DNA of 64,000 nt from Candidatus Hydrogenedentota bacterium (GCA_029556545.1 JAKQEQ010000042.1:1-64000); one strand, 5' to 3'; positions 10,467 through 19,503 are shown, counted from the stretch's first letter. Program-made: numbers and translations. The notes: generated by a model from the letters alone, not told the origin.

Positions 10467-11359
10467 AACATTCCATCCCCGTCCTGCTGACCGTCCTTGC
10501 GCTCGCGGCCCTTGCGTCGGCGACCGGCGAAAATACGGATCGTCCGGTCCGCGACACCTTTACCCTGTGGCAGCTTCCCAATCAGACCCCAACGCAAATG
10601 ATGTCGTACGTCATCCGGACTGTCCACGACAAGGTGATAGTCATTGATGGAGGCACGACCGGCGACGCGTTTTTTCTTATCGAGTTTCTCAAGGGCTTGG
10701 GCGGTGGCGTCGACGCCTGGATCGTCACCCACGCCCACGACGATCATTTCAACGCGCTCATTGAGATATTGAAACAGCGAGAAACTGTTCGGATAGATGT
10801 AATCTACGGTTCGTTGCCCGATGCGGCCTGGATACATCAATGGGGCTCCGAAACGGAAAAAAAGAGTTACGGACTATTTGAACAGGCGCTTGCTGAATCC
10901 GGCCGCAAGGTCGAGGATCTCGCGCTGGGTCAGGTCATCACCATCGATGGCGTCCGTGTCGAAGTGCTCGGCGTCAGGAATCCGGAAATCACCGCAAACG
11001 CCATCAACAATTCGAGTGTCGTGCTGCGCATGGCCGATGCGGTGAAGTCCGTTCTTTTCCCAGGAGACCTCGGTGCGGAGGGCGGCGAAAAACTGTTGAA
11101 TGGGCCATACGCCGGGCGTCTCCCCTCCGATTACGTCCAGATGGCGCACCACGGACAGAATGGCGTGAACGAGGCCTTTTACCAGCGGGTGAGGCCCGCT
11201 TACTGCCTCTGGCCCACGCCAAAATGGCTCTGGGACAACGACAACGGCGGCGGCAAGGACTCCGGCCCCTGGCGTACTCTCGAAGTCCGCAGCTGGATGG
11301 ATAAGATGCCCATCAAGAGGCACTACGTCATGTTCGAAGGCATTCACAAGATCGAATAG
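10463..11359 (+). CDS. Exported metallo-beta-lactamase-fold hydrolase
   Basis: 298 residues from GTG 10463, which follows AAAGGAGGT and overlaps the upstream stop by four bases. Signal peptide at residues 1-20. The MBL metal motif HAHDDH is at residues 90-95 (VTHAHDDHFNALI); a second-shell Asp lies in FPGDLGAEGG and the later His in QMAHHGQNG. This arrangement matches ComEC/Rec2-like and other stand-alone MBL hydrolases. Coupling to the GH42-like gene suggests cleavage of an ester, lactone or phosphoester produced in the same periplasmic degradation route; the substrate cannot be read from sequence. Confidence 0.8.
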   Translation: MKHSIPVLLTVLALAALASATGENTDRPVRDTFTLWQLPNQTPTQMMSYVIRTVHDKVIVIDGGTTGDAFFLIEFLKGLGGGVDAWIVTHAHDDHFNALIEILKQRETVRIDVIYGSLPDAAWIHQWGSETEKKSYGLFEQALAESGRKVEDLALGQVITIDGVRVEVLGVRNPEITANAINNSSVVLRMADAVKSVLFPGDLGAEGGEKLLNGPYAGRLPSDYVQMAHHGQNGVNEAFYQRVRPAYCLWPTPKWLWDNDNGGGKDSGPWRTLEVRSWMDKMPIKRHYVMFEGIHKIE

Positions 11360-11403
11360 TCACCGCCGGGAACGTATCCCTGTTGATGTGCGCGCCCGCC
11401 GTG

Positions 11404-12726
11404 TCAGGCTTCGAGCAGTCTTGTAAAACCCGGCTTGAGCGTCGGATAACTGCCGTCGGCGCCGGACACGACCGGCGGTTCCATGCCGTCGTGGCAATCC
11501 TCCGGTTTCGGCGCGTAGGCAAAGTCCGATTGGCTGATCCGCTCCCACGTGATCTCTTCGCCGGTATAGCAGGAAATCTGTCCCATCACGCCGATCATGG
11601 TGCTGCGGGCCATGTAATCGCCGTTATTGACGGGTTCGCCCGACCGGATCGCCTTGAAGAGCACGTCGTGCTCGACCTGATAGGGATTGCAGTCTCCTTG
11701 CCACCGCCATTCGTTCTCGCCCCATATCTGACAACTCGTAATGGACGCCTTGCCCTTGCTCCCAAACACCGTGCTTGAGGACTCGTTGTAGCATCCCTTG
11801 GTGGTCCGGCAGAACGCGTATATCCGGACGCCGCTCTCGAACTCGTACACGACGGAATGATGATCGAACACGTCGCCGTAGATCGGCTCCGTCATCGAGG
11901 ATCGCCCGCCCAGACCATGACACTTGACCGGCGCGGCGTTGTGCAGCACCCAACTCGCGCGGTCCAGATTGTGCACCAGCGACTGCGGCACGTCATCCCC
12001 GGAGAGCCAGCGGAAATGATATTGCGTGCTGCACTGCCACTCGAGTTCGGACAGACCGGGCGCGCGGTCAATGATCACATACGGCTCGCGCAGGAAGTTT
12101 TCCTCGATGCTGATCACATCGCCGATGGCCCCATCGTGTATGCGCTGGACGGTCTCGGCGTACCCGGCGTGATATCGGCTATGCAGGCCCGAAACCAGGC
12201 ACAGCCCTTTCTCCTTCGCCACCTCCGCCGCGCGTTGCATCAGCTTGACACCCGCCGGGTCGATACCGTGCGGTTTCTCCACAAAAACGTGCTTGCCGGC
12301 TTGAAGCGCGGCCATCGCGTGAAACGGGTGGAACTTCGCCGCGTTCGCGATCAACACCACGTCGGACGCCTCGATGACGTGCCTGTAACCGTCGAAACCC
12401 GCGAAACAATGGCCGTCATCAACGCCGACTTGGTCTTTCATCTGCTGCCTGAGTCGATCGCGCCTGGCCTTGATGCGGTCCATGAAGATATCGCACATCG
12501 CCACCAGTCGCGCCCCCGGGTCCGCGGTCAGTGCGTCCACCGCGGCCCCGGTGTTTCGTCCGCCGCAGCCAATCATGCCGACACGGATGATATCGCTGCC
12601 CGCGGCGTGCGCGTTCCTCGCGATGCTCTGGGCGCCCGAGACCGCGGCGGAGGCCGCTATTGCCGAACGCTTCAGAAAATCCCGCCGTGTCGTGCCGCTG
12701 CTCTTGTCTGACGCTTCCGAACTCAT
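11404..12726 (-). CDS. Tat-exported Gfo/Idh/MocA family oxidoreductase
   Basis: 440 residues from ATG 12726, preceded by AAAGGAGGT. The twin-arginine signal is TTRRDFLKRSAIAASAAVSG. A Rossmann fold begins at IIRVGMIGCGGRNTGAA (GxGGxG NAD(P) site), followed by EKPHG, the usual cofactor/catalytic Lys motif of this family. C-terminal regions carry the standard alpha/beta sheet domain (ISIEENFLREPYVIID, WLSGDDVPQSLVHNLD). Tat-exported members act on sugars or glycosides, typically with tightly bound NAD(P) loaded before export, as in glucose-fructose oxidoreductase and GH109-type enzymes. The context of sugar hydrolases agrees with this. Confidence 0.88.
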   Translation of the reverse strand: MSSEASDKSSGTTRRDFLKRSAIAASAAVSGAQSIARNAHAAGSDIIRVGMIGCGGRNTGAAVDALTADPGARLVAMCDIFMDRIKARRDRLRQQMKDQVGVDDGHCFAGFDGYRHVIEASDVVLIANAAKFHPFHAMAALQAGKHVFVEKPHGIDPAGVKLMQRAAEVAKEKGLCLVSGLHSRYHAGYAETVQRIHDGAIGDVISIEENFLREPYVIIDRAPGLSELEWQCSTQYHFRWLSGDDVPQSLVHNLDRASWVLHNAAPVKCHGLGGRSSMTEPIYGDVFDHHSVVYEFESGVRIYAFCRTTKGCYNESSSTVFGSKGKASITSCQIWGENEWRWQGDCNPYQVEHDVLFKAIRSGEPVNNGDYMARSTMIGVMGQISCYTGEEITWERISQSDFAYAPKPEDCHDGMEPPVVSGADGSYPTLKPGFTRLLEA

Positions 12727-12840
12727 CACCGTACCTCCTTTGTGGGCGCAATCCCCGGCCGTGCGGACTCTTGACGTCGATCCATCGAAGGCGATTCTCT
12801 CCACCGATGGACACGGAATCGAGCCGCCCGCAACGCGCGG

Positions 12841-14025
12841 TCACGCCCGATTTTCGATCAGGCAGCCGATGCCCATGCCGCCGCCGATGCACATGGCGGC
12901 CACGCCCAGGCGAGCGTTGCGCTTCTTCATTTCGTGGATCAGCGCCGTCGTAACCCGCGCGCCGGTACACCCGATCGGATGCCCGAGCGCGATCGCGCCG
13001 CCGTTCACGTTGACCTTGGTCGGGTCGATGCCGAGTTCGCGCAACACCGCCAGCGACTGCGCGGCAAATGCCTCGTTGAGTTCCCAGAGATCAACGTCCC
13101 CAACGCCAAGACCGTTCTTATCGAGCAGCTTGCGCACCGCGCCAATCGGGCCCAGGCCCATGACCTTCGGGTCGCACCCGCACGATCGCACGTCGCGCAG
13201 CACCGCCGCGTTGTCCAACGTCACGTTCTTCGGCACGGCGTCTTCCCCCGCAAGCAACACCGCCGCGCCGCCGTCGTTGATGCCCGACGCGTTCGCCGCC
13301 GTCACGGTGCCGTCCTTCTTGAACGCGGGCGGCAGCTTCGCCATCTTTTCGAGAGTCGTGTCGGGCCGCGGATGCTCGTCCTTATCGACGACGGTCTCGC
13401 CCTTCTTCTGCTTGATCACGACCGGGACGATCTCGTCCTTGAGCCGCCCCGCCTCGAAGGCCCGCGCGTATTTCTGCTGGCTCTCGAAGGCGAACTGGTC
13501 CTGTTCCTCGCGCGTGATGCCGAAACGCTCCGCGACGTTCTCCGCCGTGATGCCCATGTGGTAATTGTTGAATATGTCCCACAGCCCGTCGCGAATCATG
13601 CCGTCGACGGCCTGCGCGTCGCCCAGGCGCGCCCCCGCGCGCATCGTCGGCAGGAGGTAAGGGCACATGCTCATGTTCTCGATGCCGCCCGCAAGCACAA
13701 GGTTCGCCCGTTCGAGGAGGATGCTTTGCCAGCCCAGCTCGATGGCTTTCAACCCCGATCCGCAGACCTTGTTGACGGTAAACGAGGGCATGGACTCGGG
13801 CAACCCAACCCCGATCGCGACCTGGCGCGCCGGGTTCTGCCCCTGGCCGGCGGTGAGTACATTGCCGAAGATCGCCTCGTCGATCTGCTCGGGTTGCGCG
13901 CCGGTGCGCCGCAACGTTTCCGCCGCCGCCGTTATCCCCAACTGCACGGCGCCCGTGTTCGCGAACACCCCGCCCATCGATCCGATCGGCGTGCGCACCG
14001 CGCCCAGAATCAAAACATTACGCAT
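12841..14025 (-). CDS. Acetyl-CoA C-acetyltransferase (thiolase)
   Basis: 394 residues, full length for biosynthetic or degradative thiolases. The acyl-accepting Cys88 lies in SFTVNKVCGSGLKAIELG; the His of GGAIALGHPIGCTGARV and the second Cys of AAMCIGGGMGIG complete the site. It condenses two acetyl-CoA to acetoacetyl-CoA or performs the reverse thiolysis. The ATG at 14025 follows AAGGAG. Nearby genes give no clear pathway (no PHB or mevalonate partners in the window), so the physiological direction is unknown. It is 114 bases upstream of the oxidoreductase on the same strand. Confidence 0.95.
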   Translation of the reverse strand: MRNVLILGAVRTPIGSMGGVFANTGAVQLGITAAAETLRRTGAQPEQIDEAIFGNVLTAGQGQNPARQVAIGVGLPESMPSFTVNKVCGSGLKAIELGWQSILLERANLVLAGGIENMSMCPYLLPTMRAGARLGDAQAVDGMIRDGLWDIFNNYHMGITAENVAERFGITREEQDQFAFESQQKYARAFEAGRLKDEIVPVVIKQKKGETVVDKDEHPRPDTTLEKMAKLPPAFKKDGTVTAANASGINDGGAAVLLAGEDAVPKNVTLDNAAVLRDVRSCGCDPKVMGLGPIGAVRKLLDKNGLGVGDVDLWELNEAFAAQSLAVLRELGIDPTKVNVNGGAIALGHPIGCTGARVTTALIHEMKKRNARLGVAAMCIGGGMGIGCLIENRA

Positions 14026-14426
14026 GGCTGACTACTCCTTGTTCGTGTGCCGCGAAGACCATGCGACGCCGCCGGCTCTCCCCGGGCGTGCCGCCGCTTG
14101 CCCTTCCCCCAACCGCGATTCTAGTGCATTGATTCGCGCCGTTGCCAACTCGCGTCCTCATCGCGGCTGAAACGTAGAACCGCCCCCGATGCCTGGCCCC
14201 TCAAGCACCCCTCGCAAACATTGCCGCCGGCTTTCCCCAAACCCCGGTTCAATTTCTTAACAAGTCCGATTTGTTAACAGCGGCGAACGCTCTTAGTAAC
14301 AATTACTTATAGCGCGAGACACCCACCCGCGTTCAAATTCTTGACACCCATTCGCGTCAGCGCCCTCTGACTGTTGAAACCTATAAGCCACTGTCTCGCA
14401 ATATGTTACAAGAATAGCGCGCCATC

Positions 14427-14440
14427 GGCACGCGCCTTGC
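14427..14440 (+). promoter_or_regulatory. Candidate sigma-54 promoter (-24 GG / -12 GC)
   Basis: GGCACG-CGCC-TTGCT gives GG, ten bases, GC, matching the sigma-54 consensus GGCACG-N4-TTGC(T/A). It sits about 55 bases before the RsbW-like gene. The rest of the 14026-14494 gap holds a relatively AT-rich stretch at 14240-14410 with GTTAAC-like motifs, and no gene that I can see. A perfect TTGACA at 14341 lacks a good -10 partner. Confidence 0.5.
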
Positions 14441-14494
14441 TCCTTCCCCAAAGGGAGAGCGCCATAATGGTCAGGGCTCAAACACTGCGAGAGG

Positions 14495-14938
14495 ATGCCG
14501 GGCGTGGCGGTTTCGATGATGCAGTACGAGCGAAAGCCCAATGCGATTTCGCTGGTCATCCCCTCGCAACTGAGCACGGCGGCGGATGTGTTGCGGGAAG
14601 CGGGCGCTTTCTTCGCGGAGCAGGGTACGACCTCGCCCGGAGTGATGATTGTACTGCGGGAACTGCTGATGAACGCAGTGGTGCATGGGAACCGACGGGA
14701 CCCGTACCAGCACGTTTACGTGGATGTTGAGAAGTGCCTGGACGGCATTTTTCGGATAACAGTTGAAGACGAAGGCGAAGGGTTCGACTATCGCGAACTG
14801 GACCTTGCCCTCCCCGAGGGAGCGTCCCGGATACGCGAACGCGGATACAAGTTGATAAACGCTTTTTCCGAGAAGCTCGAGTTCAACCAGGAGGGTAACA
14901 AAATTACGGCTTTCGTTCGGGCCCTGAATGGTGTATAA
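14495..14938 (+). CDS. RsbW-like ATP-binding (HATPase_c_2) regulatory kinase
   Basis: Up to 147 residues. The GHKL N-box is RELLMNAVVHGN and the G1 box is VEDEGEGFDYRE, with a C-terminal RERGYKLINAFSEKLEF region. This is the single-domain layout of anti-sigma-factor serine kinases (RsbW, SpoIIAB) and their stand-alone relatives. The start is uncertain: ATG 14495 and ATG 14516/14519 are all in frame and none has a well-spaced ribosome site. A good AAGGGAGAG at 14451-14459 instead serves an ATG at 14467 in another frame, which could mean a short leader peptide. No anti-anti-sigma or sigma partner is adjacent. The candidate sigma-54 promoter lies upstream and a possible RNA gene follows. Confidence 0.75.
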   Translation: MPGVAVSMMQYERKPNAISLVIPSQLSTAADVLREAGAFFAEQGTTSPGVMIVLRELLMNAVVHGNRRDPYQHVYVDVEKCLDGIFRITVEDEGEGFDYRELDLALPEGASRIRERGYKLINAFSEKLEFNQEGNKITAFVRALNGV

Positions 14939-14939
14939 T

Positions 14940-15160
14940 AGAGCCCGAAGCAGTGAGGTCGGGGGCGCCTGCAACCCGATGCTCCAGGAGGCGGCGAGCA
15001 CATAGGCAGGCCTGAAACAGTCCCCAATCCCCCCTAGGGGCGCCGTGTCGTGGACCTTGCGTAGCGCCACGAGATGTAGTTCGGCCGGTGACAAGCCCGC
15101 CGGCCTAGGTCGTGGAAGTGCACCTTGGCAACCCGCCACGGCGCCTTAATTTTTCCCCCC
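14940..15160 (+). ncRNA. Candidate structured RNA, family unknown
   Basis: A perfect TATAAT at 14934-14939 overlaps the end of the RsbW-like gene. The 200 bases that follow have no open frame of note but many short stems: cccga/tcggg (14943-14962), cgcct/aggcg, cccc-ta-gggg, tcgtgg/ccacga around 15048-15072, and ggccgg/ccggcc around 15083-15105. The segment ends with ggcgcc and a five-T run at 15150-15154. It is not tmRNA, RNase P or SRP RNA by their conserved cores; a 6S-like RNA is possible but not shown. It could also be a structured 3' UTR. Confidence 0.3.
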
Positions 15161-15168
15161 GCAACGTG

Positions 15169-15223
15169 TGGCATGGGTATCTTGCCCGTGGTCCACAATA
15201 CGGGCGGCACGCCCGTGCCACAA
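15169..15223 (+). repeat. Palindromic GGCATGGG...GCCCGTGCCA intergenic element, copy 1
   Basis: Two short hairpins (catggg...cccgtg and cgggcg...gcccg) in one 55-base unit. Related units occur at 23891-23947 (opposite orientation) and 25294-25318 (partial). All three are intergenic. Confidence 0.7.
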
Positions 15224-15293
15224 TGGGGACTGGCACACGCGATCCCGCACATCGCGGTAAGAACGTGGTTCGTGCCCCTCCGGTCCCTCCAAT

Positions 15294-15412
15294 CGGTCCG
15301 ATCCGTCCGATCCGTCCGTGTCCCAAGCGGCCCCGCCCTTCGCAAATTAGACGTCGCCCGTCTCCGTCCGATCCGTCCGATCCGTCCGTGTCCCAAGCGA
15401 CCCCGCCCTTCG
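15294..15412 (+). repeat. TCCGATCCG tandem repeat with duplicated 50-base unit
   Basis: Runs of (tccgatccg)n are followed by tcccaagcg-g/a-ccccgcccttcg; the whole unit is present twice (about 15294-15342 and 15364-15412). The same octamer-type repeat recurs at 43921-43943 and 50412-50461. Confidence 0.75.
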
Positions 15413-15460
15413 TCCCGCCCTCCGCGGGATGCCTCTCCCCGATTCCCCTGTGAAATATTG

Positions 15461-15489
15461 TTGACAGCGCACCGCAAAATTGGCATGAT
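15461..15489 (+). promoter_or_regulatory. Sigma-70-type promoter for the PKD/PqaA fusion gene
   Basis: A perfect TTGACA at 15461-15466, a 17-base spacer, then CATGAT at 15484-15489 (4 of 6 to consensus). The predicted 5' leader is about 75 bases to the ATG at 15570. Confidence 0.6.
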
Positions 15490-15569
15490 GTTACAAGCCA
15501 AGGAGTTGGACTGTTCTGGCGCTGCCGCGGGGGACGCGCCCGCCGCAGGCAAGGAAGGAGTCTGTTTAC

Positions 15570-18500
15570 ATGCTTCGCACGATACGCTCAGCAGGCATGA
15601 CGCTAAGTCTCGTGGCGGCCATGGTCATTCTGGCCGGCTGTCCCTTGTCGCCGTCCGAGGGGGACGCGGCACTGCAAACGTCCGTCAGTACGCTGGACTT
15701 CGGCCAAGTGCTGACGGAACTCACCTTCCGGGTGACCAAGTCCGCGTCGGCTGATCCGATCGGGCCCGTGACGGTGATGGCCTCGGAGCTTTGGATACAG
15801 CCGCGGAACTGCCTCGTATCGGCGGACGGCTGCGTGACCAACGGTCCGCTGGACCCCGTGACCGTGCGCGTGTGGGTCGACCGCACTATGACGCGCCTCG
15901 GCACGAATCGCGGCTTCCTCACGCTGGTCGCGGACAATGCCGCCAACGTCACGGTGGATGTAGTTCTGGACGATACCATCGAGGTGGATTTCGAGACGAG
16001 CACCCAGACGCCCCTGGTCGGGCAGACCGTCAATTTCACCGATTGGAGCGATACCTCCATCGCCGGCGGCATCACGTCCCGCACGTGGGACTTCGGCGAC
16101 GGAACCACCAGTACCGCCGCCGCGCCGCAGCACGCCTACGCAGCGGCGGGATTGTACGCCGTCTCGTTGACGGTCCGCGCGGACACGCGCCAGGAAACGC
16201 TGCGCCGCGAAGCGTTCATTTCCGTCGGCGGCGGCGCGCCCACGGCGGACTTCGCCATCAGCCCCGCGACGGTCTATCAAGGCGATCCGGTGCAATTCAC
16301 GGACCTCTCGACCTCGACCGTGGGCGCGATCACGAGCCACGCGTGGACCTTCGGCGACGGCGGCACAAGCGCCGAGACCAACCCCGTTCACGTCTACCAG
16401 GCCTCGGGCGTCTTCGAAGTCACGTTGACCGTCTCGACGGCCGGCGGCAGCGACTCGACAAGCAAGACCGTGCTGGTCAACACGCGCATCCCGCCGACGG
16501 CGCGCTTCAGCATCGACCCCGCCAAGCCCGATACCGGGTCGCCCGCGAGATTCACCGACCTGTCGCAGCCGGGTTCCGCGCCCATTCATACGTGGCTGTG
16601 GGATTTCGGCGACGGCAGTTCGAGCGCCGTACAGCATCCAACGCACACGTACACCGCGCCCGGGTTCTACGACGTGCGGTTGACCGTCGCCACGAACCAC
16701 GGCACGGCCACTACGACGACCGGCAATGTCGAGGTGCGACCACCCGCACCCGTGGCGGCGTTCGTGGCCGACGTGCTCGAAACGGCTACCGGGCAACCCG
16801 TGCAATTCACCGACCAGTCCACCTCGGCGGGCGGGCCCGTCGTGCAGTGGTTCTGGACTTTCGGCGACGGCGACACCAGCACGCAGCAGCACCCGACCCA
16901 TATCTACCACCAGGGCGGTCTCTATACTGTGTCCTTGACGGTCACCTCGAACCAGGACACCAATAATACCGCCACGAGGACGAAGCAGGATTACATTCTG
17001 GTTCGCGAAGCCGGGGAAGGCGACATCGCGATCCTCCGCGATTTCGTGAACCGGGTCGACCCGTTCTATGGCTGGACTTACCTCAACTCCTATGACCTCG
17101 TCGGCGCCTTCATCCACGTGCTCCAGATGACCTCCCAGGCGTGGCGCGGCCAGACCGAAATCACCGAGGGCCGCATCTGGCGGCACTACCTGACCATTGT
17201 CGAGCCCGACATCAAGGTCTCGGATACCGCGCTCATGCTGATCGACGGCGGCTCGTTCAACTCCGCCGCGCCCACCGAAAACAACGTCGACGACTTCCTC
17301 GTCGAGTTCGCCATTGCCTCGGGCACCGTCGTGGCCGTCGCGCAAAACATTCCGGCCCAGCCCATCACCTTCGCCGACGAAGCGGGCATTCGCGAGCGCC
17401 GCACCGAGGACGCGATTATCGCCTACAGCTATGACAAGTTCCTCGAGTCCTACGCGGCGGGCAGTCCCGACTACAACTGGCCGCTCCTGTTCCCGATGAC
17501 GAAGGCCGCCGTGCGCGCCATGGACACCATCCAGCAGGCGCTCCCGTTCCTTTCGGACAAGGCGCCCCAGGACGCGCAAGTCGCCGACTTCGTCGTAGCC
17601 GGCGCGTCCAAGCGCGGCTGGACCACGTGGCTCACCGCCGCGGTCGATGACCGCGTCAAGGCGATTATCCCGATTGTCATCGACGTCCTGAACATGGACG
17701 AGCAGATGATGCACCATTACAGCGCCTACGGATACTGGGCGCCCGCCATCTACCCCTACGCGCAGGAGCGCGTCTTTGACCGCTTCGACACCCCAGGCGG
17801 CCACGCCCTGCTCAAGCTCGTGGACCCCTACGAGTATCGCGGCAGACTCGATATGCCCAAACTCATCCTGAACTCGACCGGCGACCAGTTCTTCCTGCCC
17901 GATTCGTCGCAGTTCTATTTCGACGGCCTCTCCGGCGAAAATCACCTCAACTACGTGGCAAATACGGACCACAGCCTGGACAATTCCGTCAACCTGCTGG
18001 ACGAAAGCAGCGCCTTGAGCAGCGTCCTCGCCTTCTACCTCGCCGTCGTACAAGACCGTCCGCGGCCCCAGATATCATGGACCTTCGAACCCGACGGAAC
18101 CATCGTCGTCGAATCGAGCAAGCGACCGACCATGGCCATCCTGTGGCAGGCCATTAACGAAAACAGCCGCGACTTCCGCAAGGACACCATCGGCGCCGCG
18201 TGGATTCCCTTCCCGCAGACGCCGGGAACGGACGGAAAAGTGGTCGCAAGACCCACGCTCGTGCCCAACGCCTGGAACGCCTGCTATGTCCAGCTCGTGT
18301 TTGAAAACGACGCGACCCTCGCCGTGCAGCTTCCCGGTCTTGAGACGCCGCCCTTCGTGTTCAGCACCCCCGTGCGCGTCCTGCCCGACGTGTACCCCGA
18401 GTTCGGCGGCGAGCGCAACGTCGTCTTCGGCGGCACCGCGGCCGACCCTGTATTTATCGATTACATCACCGTGCACGGCAACGCCTACGAAATGGGCCGC

Positions 18501-19475
18501 CAGCACGGACAATTGATGCAGAGTGAAATCCAGCAGTTCATTCCGCGGTACATCGCGGCGGCCATCTCGGAGAACCCGATCATTACCGAGGCGTATCTGG
18601 ATGCGGTCTGGGCCGATTTCACCAATGGCGCGAACCCGCCGATGGACCCGCGGATCGTCGCGGAAATCCAAGGCATCGCCGACGGTGCCGGCGTGGACGT
18701 GCAAGTGATTCAGCGCGCGAATATGGTTCCCGTTATCGAGTCGTACGGCGGACATTCGACGGCCCTATGGGACGACGCGATATTCCGGGCGAACAGCGTC
18801 TATCACACGTTCAGCCAGGACCAGAACCTGCGACGCATCACCCACTTCTATCCCCTCGCGGTGGTCTACATCCCCAGCCGCACCAACGGCGTACCCCACA
18901 CCACGCTCACCTACGCCGGCTTCGCCATGTCCCCCATCGGCGTGAATCTCGGCGGCATCAGCGTGGGCGCCGTCGGCAATCCCGCCGACCCCTACGTTCG
19001 CGGGACCAGCCACTTCCTGCCGCTGTTCCGCCAGGTCCTCTACGACACGACGAACCTGCGCGACGCCTTGTCGCTGGTCTACAACACCCCCCTCGGCACG
19101 CGCCACACGTTCATTATCGGCGATGGCCGTTACGAGACGCGCGCCGCGAAGGTGCGCATCCTCTCGCCGGGGACGGCGGTTACCTGGTTCGAGAACGACT
19201 TTACCGACGAGTTCTCGCCGGCGGTGCTGCCGGGCGTCGTGTATGGCGGCGGGACCGGAGAGGTGTTCACCGGAATCGCGACCGGCTATGGCAATTTCGT
19301 GCCAAGCAGCATTCGGGCACTGACCAATCAATTTTCGACGCCCGGAAGCAACATCCAGAACGTCGTGATTGATACCGAGTTCCTGAACCTCTACGTCACC
19401 TACGCCCAGCAAGACCTCGAGGCGTTCAGGCGCAGCGGCTACGCCGTCTTCAACATGCAATTACTGTTGCCGTAA
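15570..19475 (+). CDS. Giant lipoprotein: four PKD domains, PqaA-type alpha/beta hydrolase, C45-like C-terminus
   Basis: 1301 residues; ATG after AAGGAG. Lipobox VILAGC with lipidated Cys24, then an Ig-like domain of about 100 residues. Four PKD domains follow (about 140-475), marked by WDFGDG, WTFGDG, WDFGDG and FWTFGDG. Residues of about 480-930 match PhoPQ-activated pathogenicity-related proteins (PqaA): SQAWRGQTEITEGRIWRHYL, the nucleophile elbow VAGASKRGWTTWL (Ser680), LNSTGDQFFLPDSSQ and NTDHSLDN. From about 965 the sequence resembles C45/Ntn acyltransferases (AYEMGRQHGQLMQSEIQQFI; later GVNLGGISVGAVGNP), but the expected G-C-S/T nucleophile reads GGHSTALWD near residue 1057. The PqaA part is probably a catalytically competent esterase; the C45-like part is probably not competent. 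Extracytoplasmic. Confidence 0.75.
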   Translation: MLRTIRSAGMTLSLVAAMVILAGCPLSPSEGDAALQTSVSTLDFGQVLTELTFRVTKSASADPIGPVTVMASELWIQPRNCLVSADGCVTNGPLDPVTVRVWVDRTMTRLGTNRGFLTLVADNAANVTVDVVLDDTIEVDFETSTQTPLVGQTVNFTDWSDTSIAGGITSRTWDFGDGTTSTAAAPQHAYAAAGLYAVSLTVRADTRQETLRREAFISVGGGAPTADFAISPATVYQGDPVQFTDLSTSTVGAITSHAWTFGDGGTSAETNPVHVYQASGVFEVTLTVSTAGGSDSTSKTVLVNTRIPPTARFSIDPAKPDTGSPARFTDLSQPGSAPIHTWLWDFGDGSSSAVQHPTHTYTAPGFYDVRLTVATNHGTATTTTGNVEVRPPAPVAAFVADVLETATGQPVQFTDQSTSAGGPVVQWFWTFGDGDTSTQQHPTHIYHQGGLYTVSLTVTSNQDTNNTATRTKQDYILVREAGEGDIAILRDFVNRVDPFYGWTYLNSYDLVGAFIHVLQMTSQAWRGQTEITEGRIWRHYLTIVEPDIKVSDTALMLIDGGSFNSAAPTENNVDDFLVEFAIASGTVVAVAQNIPAQPITFADEAGIRERRTEDAIIAYSYDKFLESYAAGSPDYNWPLLFPMTKAAVRAMDTIQQALPFLSDKAPQDAQVADFVVAGASKRGWTTWLTAAVDDRVKAIIPIVIDVLNMDEQMMHHYSAYGYWAPAIYPYAQERVFDRFDTPGGHALLKLVDPYEYRGRLDMPKLILNSTGDQFFLPDSSQFYFDGLSGENHLNYVANTDHSLDNSVNLLDESSALSSVLAFYLAVVQDRPRPQISWTFEPDGTIVVESSKRPTMAILWQAINENSRDFRKDTIGAAWIPFPQTPGTDGKVVARPTLVPNAWNACYVQLVFENDATLAVQLPGLETPPFVFSTPVRVLPDVYPEFGGERNVVFGGTAADPVFIDYITVHGNAYEMGRQHGQLMQSEIQQFIPRYIAAAISENPIITEAYLDAVWADFTNGANPPMDPRIVAEIQGIADGAGVDVQVIQRANMVPVIESYGGHSTALWDDAIFRANSVYHTFSQDQNLRRITHFYPLAVVYIPSRTNGVPHTTLTYAGFAMSPIGVNLGGISVGAVGNPADPYVRGTSHFLPLFRQVLYDTTNLRDALSLVYNTPLGTRHTFIIGDGRYETRAAKVRILSPGTAVTWFENDFTDEFSPAVLPGVVYGGGTGEVFTGIATGYGNFVPSSIRALTNQFSTPGSNIQNVVIDTEFLNLYVTYAQQDLEAFRRSGYAVFNMQLLLP

Positions 19476-19503
19476 CCGCCGCGCCTAATATCGATAAGGA
19501 ATT

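Noticed and set aside
14341-14369. TTGACA at 14341 as promoter for the RsbW-like gene
   Set aside because: The -10 position at 17 bases (ccctct) is unrelated to TATAAT; the GG-N10-GC site downstream is better.
14940-15160. Calling the candidate RNA 6S, tmRNA, SRP or RNase P RNA
   Set aside because: The conserved cores of tmRNA, SRP and RNase P are absent, and the 6S-like bubble cannot be shown by eye.
15603-18053. Very long open frame on the minus strand opposite the PKD/PqaA fusion gene
   Set aside because: It follows the codon periodicity of the plus-strand gene in high-GC DNA, has no ribosome site, and its translation shows no recognisable domain.
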